DNA of 64,000 nt from Coprobacter fastidiosus (GTDB taxonomy: Bacteria > Bacteroidota > Bacteroidia > Bacteroidales > Coprobacteraceae): positions 496,001-560,000 of the forward strand of contig NZ_AP028032.1 of the NCBI RefSeq assembly GCF_030296935.1, written 5' to 3'. Positions 60,284 to 64,000 of this stretch are shown one piece after another (the stretch's first letter is position 1; each line of letters opens with the position of its first letter). The notes beneath the pieces are model-generated. The model did not search any database, had not been told where the DNA came from, and saw only the letters and a program-made list of their open reading frames with translations. The position numbers and the translations under genes were made by a program.

Positions 60284-60314
60284 AGAGTCCGCTTGCGGTT
60301 AACAAGCGGACTCT
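60284..60314 (-). terminator. Terminator of the perR-rubrerythrin operon
   Basis: A perfect 12-bp stem agagtccgcttg (60284-60295) with 60303-60314 and a 7-nt loop. TTTTATTATTT follows on the minus strand. Confidence 0.9.
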
Positions 60315-60335
60315 AATACACTATTCAGATCTTTC

Positions 60336-60890
60336 TTATTTCTTAAAATAACGATTGTATAAACCTTCAAAACCTTTACCATGACGTGCTTCATCTTTGC
60401 ACATTTCATGAACTGTATCATGAATTGCATCTAAGTTTTGTTGTTTTGCCAGAGTTGCAATTCGTTTTTTATCTTCACAAGCCCCAGCTTCAGCTTCCAT
60501 CCGTTTTTTTAAATTTGTCTTAGTATCCCAAACTACATCGCCAAGCAATTCTGCAAACTTAGCCGCATGTTCAGCTTCTTCCCAGGCATAACGTTTAAAT
60601 GCTTCCGCTACTTCAGGATAGCCTTCACGGTCAGCCTGACGACTCATTGCCAAATACATACCAACTTCGGTACACTCTCCCATAAAATGAGCATTTAATC
60701 CTTCTAAAATTTCCGGGTCAACACCTTTTGCAATGCCTAATACGTGCTCATCAACAAATTGTAATGCACCTTCTGTTTCTACAAGTTCTTTGAATTTACT
60801 CTTCGGTTGTTTACATTGAGGACAAAATTCCGGAGCTTCTTCTCCTTCATGAACATAACCGCATACTGTACAAATAAATTTCTTTTTCAT
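60336..60890 (-). CDS. rbr: Reverse-type rubrerythrin (N-terminal rubredoxin)
   Basis: 184 aa from ATG 60890; the open frame further upstream overlaps the fur gene. A rubredoxin-like FeCys4 module is at the N-terminus ([20 protein letters not shown] then QCKQP), followed by a four-helix di-iron domain (ligand-bearing helices around [38 protein letters not shown] and [18 protein letters not shown]). Classical rubrerythrin has rubredoxin at the C-terminus; this order is that of reverse rubrerythrins, which reduce H2O2 in anaerobes. It sits 26 bp after a PerR-like gene, so it is probably peroxide-regulated. Confidence 0.93.
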   Translation of the reverse strand: MKKKFICTVCGYVHEGEEAPEFCPQCKQPKSKFKELVETEGALQFVDEHVLGIAKGVDPEILEGLNAHFMGECTEVGMYLAMSRQADREGYPEVAEAFKRYAWEEAEHAAKFAELLGDVVWDTKTNLKKRMEAEAGACEDKKRIATLAKQQNLDAIHDTVHEMCKDEARHGKGFEGLYNRYFKK

Positions 60891-60916
60891 AATGTAAGAA
60901 TTTGAATTTAAATAAT

Positions 60917-61345
60917 TTATGTGTTTTTTGTTTCTATATCCTTTAGGCATTGAGCACAATAACCTTTACAATATAGTTGAACTTCGGTAATTTTTATTTT
61001 TTCCGAATCTTCTTTGAAGATAATGTCTTCCTTTATCGGTAAATCTTTTATACAACCGCATTTACTACATCTAAAATGAGCATGAGGAGTTATGTCTGCA
61101 TCATATCTACTGTTTTTATCATCTATTGTCAGCATTTGTACCGCACCCTGCTCTACAAGTATTTTCAATGTATTATATACAGTTGTACGGGATAATGTCG
61201 GAATATCAGGATATAAATCGCTGAATATCATATCTACAGTCGGATGGATTCTATTCTCTATCAAATAATTCATAATAGCAATTCTTTGAAGAGAAGGTTT
61301 TATCCCATGAGAAACTAATCTTGTATATCCTTTTTCTTGACTCAT
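60917..61345 (-). CDS. Fur-family regulator, PerR-like
   Basis: 142 aa from ATG 61345. The winged helix ([17 protein letters not shown], then [18 protein letters not shown]) is followed by a metal-binding dimerisation domain. Structural-zinc cysteines are in CSKCGC and CKGYCAQC, and histidines in TPHAHFRC. The position in front of rubrerythrin points to peroxide sensing (PerR) rather than iron uptake control. A perfect palindrome lies between its -7 element (TATATTTG, 61382-61389) and its ATG, consistent with self-repression. Confidence 0.9.
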   Translation of the reverse strand: MSQEKGYTRLVSHGIKPSLQRIAIMNYLIENRIHPTVDMIFSDLYPDIPTLSRTTVYNTLKILVEQGAVQMLTIDDKNSRYDADITPHAHFRCSKCGCIKDLPIKEDIIFKEDSEKIKITEVQLYCKGYCAQCLKDIETKNT

Positions 61346-61350
61346 TTTAT

Positions 61351-61369
61351 ATTTGTAATAATTACAAAT
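61351..61369. promoter_or_regulatory. Per/Fur-box-like operator
   Basis: ATTTGTAATAATTACAAAT: nine-base arms around a central A/T, a perfect 19-bp palindrome resembling the 7-1-7 Per/Fur box. It lies just downstream of the -7 element and 5 bp before the fur-family ATG, so binding would block transcription of the perR-rbr operon. Confidence 0.8.
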
Positions 61370-61601
61370 TTTAATTTGATGCAAATATAAAATAGATTTT
61401 TAATTTCATAATTACATTTACAAAGATTAACATAAAAGAAAATATAAGAGACATTCAATTCTTTACTATTTGTTCTGACTATAATTAAACTAAAATCAGC
61501 TTATTAACTTTTCATTTTTAATAACTCAGAATCGCTTGGTAACCAATCATCTCGATTTCAAAAAATAAAGAAAATTATGGCAATTCCATTATTATATAAA
61601 A

Positions 61602-61639
61602 CATTCCCCAACATGAAACTAACTCCATATTGGGGAATG
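61602..61639 (-). terminator. Terminator after the 61665 gene
   Basis: A perfect 10-bp stem cattccccaa (61602-61611) with ttggggaatg (61630-61639), an 18-nt loop, and GTTTTATA on the minus strand after it; the U-run is weak. Confidence 0.6.
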
Positions 61640-61664
61640 ATCAATATTGCATTTATAAGCTTTA

Positions 61665-62123
61665 CTATTCTACATCCGACATTAATTTTTCGAAAAACTC
61701 ATCCAATTCTTTATCTATCTTATCTAAAAAATCATCTTCTAGATAAATCATATCTTTGTCGTATGTCACTAATTCACATATTTGCTCAAAATTATCATCA
61801 ACCAATATTACAGAAAACGGACCGACAAAATCAAGGGATTCAAATTTTTGTTTAATACTATCAGTATTCAGAACATATTTCAAAGAATCAATTACGGCCT
61901 CTTCAAAATTTTCAGAATTCTCTTTCAAATCATCCCAACCATCAATGGTTTCCTGAAGAAGGATATTTTCGGAATCATCATAAATCACAACCAGCAAGTC
62001 ATCATATTTTACACATACATACATATCTGTCAATGTGCAATCATCTTTTGTTCTTACCGTTTCTATAGCATTTGTAAATACCGATGAAATGTCATTATAA
62101 AGCCTTTCTTTTGTAGCTTCCAT
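61665..62123 (-). CDS. Acidic hypothetical protein, 152 aa
   Basis: I do not recognise a family. It is strongly acidic and soluble: MEATKERLYNDISSVFTNAI at the start, a beta-like middle (YVCVKYDDLLVVIYDDSENI) and an acidic helical end (DDFLDKIDKELDEFFEKLM). A good Shine-Dalgarno (GGGAGGATAAAAA before the ATG) and a -7 element TATCTTTG (62148-62155) support it over the opposite-strand ORF. Role unknown; lies between perR-rbr and the lipid genes. Confidence 0.7.
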   Translation of the reverse strand: MEATKERLYNDISSVFTNAIETVRTKDDCTLTDMYVCVKYDDLLVVIYDDSENILLQETIDGWDDLKENSENFEEAVIDSLKYVLNTDSIKQKFESLDFVGPFSVILVDDNFEQICELVTYDKDMIYLEDDFLDKIDKELDEFFEKLMSDVE

Positions 62124-62231
62124 TTTTTATCCTCCCATATTTGAATCCAAAGATACATAAAAATAAAGAATCAAAGATCAAAGCCCACTTATTTCTTACT
62201 TTATTTCTGAAATTTCACAATCTAAATAATA

Positions 62232-63170
62232 TTAAGCCTCTATATAATGCTGATATCGGTTGAAAAATTTTATGAATCCAGGAATTTTCATCAATCCTTT
62301 TTCAAAAAAGAGGATTCCTAACAATGCACATGTAATACCGAGTAGTACGTCAATAATATAATGATGAGAAGAATAAACCGCAGTAAACCAAATACCACAC
62401 ATAAGAACTGCAAAGATCGTGATAATAGCCGGATGACATTTTTTTACTAATGCATAATAAAAGGCTACAACCATATATGCTGCATGTAAAGATGGTATTG
62501 CTGCAAAAACATTCGAATTACGACTATACAGCGAATCGAAAATCGGCAATCCGACCAATTCGTCAAAGCGACCAAGTGCAGCAGTATTACCCGGTGTATT
62601 AAGTATTGCTTCAAAACCGTAATTTATTGCATACCAAGGAGGTGCTGCAGGGTGAATATAATAGCCCGCGAATCCTATTAGATTTACCAATAAAAAAACT
62701 ATTGAAAACCGAAGATACAAACGCCTGTCTTTTTTCAGATATAGCCAAAGACCGAAAGCGATAGGAACAGGAACCCAACATAAATAAAAAAAGCCTGCAA
62801 GAATATCCGATATTACGGAATGATGCAAAGCAAAATATTCACAAGGAATGAGTAAAGTTCCATTTTCTTCTATTCCAAATAAAAACTTTTCAAGATCATA
62901 TAAATTCCGCACATCAATAGGGTTGACTTCATAGTTAGGATATACACGCATCCAGTCATATGAAATTCCAAAAATAAAAAACGGCAATAATCCTACAGCT
63001 AACTTTCTTGTTGACTTTCCTGCAAAAAACAAGATTAAGAAAATAGATACTATTAATAAATGTTCCGGACGCAATCCAACAAAAACAGTTGTTATTGCAA
63101 TAAATATAATTGCAATAACAACTACGGTTAAGATTTCGTTTCTTGAAGGTAGAGAGTTTAATATTTTCAT
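62232..63170 (-). CDS. PAP2-family membrane phosphatase/lipid transferase
   Basis: 312 aa with about six membrane helices. The PAP2 active-site motifs are AAIPSLHAAYMVV (histidine) and AVYSSHHYIIDVLLGI (histidine and aspartate). Proteins of this type next to a CDP-alcohol phosphatidyltransferase in Bacteroides act in inositol-phosphoceramide synthesis; that assignment is inference. It follows the phosphatidyltransferase gene by 4 bp. Confidence 0.87.
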   Translation of the reverse strand: MKILNSLPSRNEILTVVVIAIIFIAITTVFVGLRPEHLLIVSIFLILFFAGKSTRKLAVGLLPFFIFGISYDWMRVYPNYEVNPIDVRNLYDLEKFLFGIEENGTLLIPCEYFALHHSVISDILAGFFYLCWVPVPIAFGLWLYLKKDRRLYLRFSIVFLLVNLIGFAGYYIHPAAPPWYAINYGFEAILNTPGNTAALGRFDELVGLPIFDSLYSRNSNVFAAIPSLHAAYMVVAFYYALVKKCHPAIITIFAVLMCGIWFTAVYSSHHYIIDVLLGITCALLGILFFEKGLMKIPGFIKFFNRYQHYIEA

Positions 63171-63174
63171 AAAT

Positions 63175-63837
63175 CTACAAATTCATTACTTTACGACAAT
63201 GAGCTAAGCGAGTAAATGCCGTAATGTTAGAAAAAATAGCAATAATGAGCAGTGCTGCCTCAAATATGTAAATAGGATTTAACACAGATTCTTCATGTAT
63301 AAAAAAAGAAGACACCCCACATCCTAATGCTCCAATAGCTGTTAATACAACCCGTTCTGGACGCTGCATAAACCCTACTTTACATTCTATGCCGAGACCT
63401 TCTGCTCTAGCCCTAACATAACTGACCATCAATGATCCGACTAATGCAATAAATGCAATTATAAACCCGACAACATAACCTTGTGCCATCATATAGGAAC
63501 AGATCCCTAAAAACACGATCAATTCACTGTACCTGTCAAGTACCGAATCATATAATGCGCCAAAAGAAGAACTCATTTTTCCAATACGTGCAACTTGTCC
63601 GTCCAACATATCGAATAATCCGGCAAATAAAATAACCCCGCCAGCCCAACCTATATAAGAGAAATCATTTTTTTCTCCATATATTCCTCCATAAATTAAA
63701 ATGACGGCTGATACAATATTAAAAAATAGCCCTGTGGTAGTTACAATATTAGGAGTTATCCCAACCTTTACTAACTTATGTACCACTGGATCAATGATTC
63801 TATAGATTATCTGCTGAGCCCAATCTCTGAATTTCAT
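63175..63837 (-). CDS. CDP-alcohol phosphatidyltransferase
   Basis: 220 aa, about six membrane helices. The family motif D-x2-D-G-x2-A-R-x8-G-x3-D-x3-D is complete in [20 protein letters not shown] then [10 protein letters not shown]. It joins a CDP-activated lipid to an alcohol such as inositol phosphate, giving phosphatidylinositol phosphate or a related lipid. PAP2 downstream and GtrA upstream in the same direction support an inositol-lipid operon. Confidence 0.92.
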   Translation of the reverse strand: MKFRDWAQQIIYRIIDPVVHKLVKVGITPNIVTTTGLFFNIVSAVILIYGGIYGEKNDFSYIGWAGGVILFAGLFDMLDGQVARIGKMSSSFGALYDSVLDRYSELIVFLGICSYMMAQGYVVGFIIAFIALVGSLMVSYVRARAEGLGIECKVGFMQRPERVVLTAIGALGCGVSSFFIHEESVLNPIYIFEAALLIIAIFSNITAFTRLAHCRKVMNL

Positions 63838-63854
63838 TCTTATGTACTTTAAAT

Positions 63855-64000
63855 TTAATTTCTACGTTTAAAAAAAAATTTCAGTTCGTGATTTCTATAA
63901 ACAAAAATACGCTGCATATTATAATTCCAAAAAAAAGCGACAGCTAAAGAAACCAATATTTTAGAAAATATAAACAGATTGTCTAAATAATGACCAAAAA
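63855..64000 (-). CDS. GtrA-like membrane protein, C-terminal fragment (5' end outside window)
   Basis: The last 47 residues of a minus-strand gene run off the right edge. [20 protein letters not shown] is followed by [15 protein letters not shown] and a basic tail. The FxWNYxxQrxFVFR pattern is the usual C-terminal helix of GtrA family proteins, which flip polyprenyl-linked sugars. It ends 17 bp before the phosphatidyltransferase gene. Confidence 0.65.
   Translation of the reverse strand, partial: FGHYLDNLFIFSKILVSLAVAFFWNYNMQRIFVYRNHELKFFFKRRN

Noticed and set aside
61577-61855. Plus-strand ORF of 92 aa opposite the 61665 gene
   Set aside because: Composition is non-coding-like, it runs through the terminator hairpin, and the minus-strand gene has a Shine-Dalgarno and promoter.

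Overview
This 64-kb window is AT-rich chromosomal DNA from a member of the Bacteroidota, most likely the order Bacteroidales. The evidence is its family content (TonB-dependent receptor, GH2 enzyme with PA14, N-terminal-rubredoxin rubrerythrin, Mpi-type invertase, CDP-alcohol phosphatidyltransferase/PAP2 lipid genes, dxs-trkA-trkH and ftsK-lolA-trxB gene strings). It also has many promoters of the Bacteroidetes type (TTTG, 19-20 bp, TAnnTTTG) and few Shine-Dalgarno sequences. I cannot name the genus. I saw no rRNA, tRNA, CRISPR array or complete insertion sequence.

Layout. 1-0.9 kb: 3' end of a TPR protein with a frameshift. 0.9-6.7 kb: a tightly packed biotin operon on the minus strand (bioB-bioA-bioF-bioG-bioC-bioD), preceded by a leader ORF that overlaps the bioB start codon and spans an intrinsic terminator. 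6.8-10.4 kb: a BamE-like secreted protein, murB, an MBL hydrolase and a double-CDGSH Fe-S protein. 10.7-17.3 kb (minus): recQ-lrgA-lrgB and a large GH2/PA14 glycosidase. 17.5-19.6 kb: groES-groEL with a textbook promoter. 19.6-22.2 kb: PhoH/PIN ATPase, YfcE-like phosphodiesterase and a twice-frameshifted pseudogene. 22.4-26 kb: a NikR-like regulator lacking most metal ligands, a TonB receptor, and a thioredoxin-fold lipoprotein lacking its CxxC. 26-35.2 kb: a LolE-type permease with an aminotransferase, YIP1 protein, smpB, a THUMP-like methyltransferase, DUF368 (PopT-type) protein, TPR protein and glnS.

35.3-50.3 kb: queD-queE, an unknown gene, mutS2, an Mpi-type serine invertase, a tiny membrane protein, dxs-trkA-trkH, ftsK-lolA-trxB and a Crp/Fnr regulator. 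50.3-55.5 kb: pyrK-pyrD, an XRE regulator beside a very AT-rich, palindrome-bearing intergenic region, amn-holA, and a divergent stand-alone HsdR-N-like nuclease-fold protein. 55.8-61.4 kb: aspS-nif3-zinc ribbon, an orphan ECF sigma factor with a structured leader, and a perR-like fur gene with a perfect palindromic operator in operon with rubrerythrin. 61.6-64 kb: an unknown protein, then PAP2, CDP-alcohol phosphatidyltransferase and GtrA genes that fit inositol-lipid synthesis.

Most of the window is core metabolism. The points most worth a second look are the bio leader ORF/attenuator, the three-way-junction element in front of the ECF sigma gene, and two regulators or redox proteins that have lost their canonical active residues.
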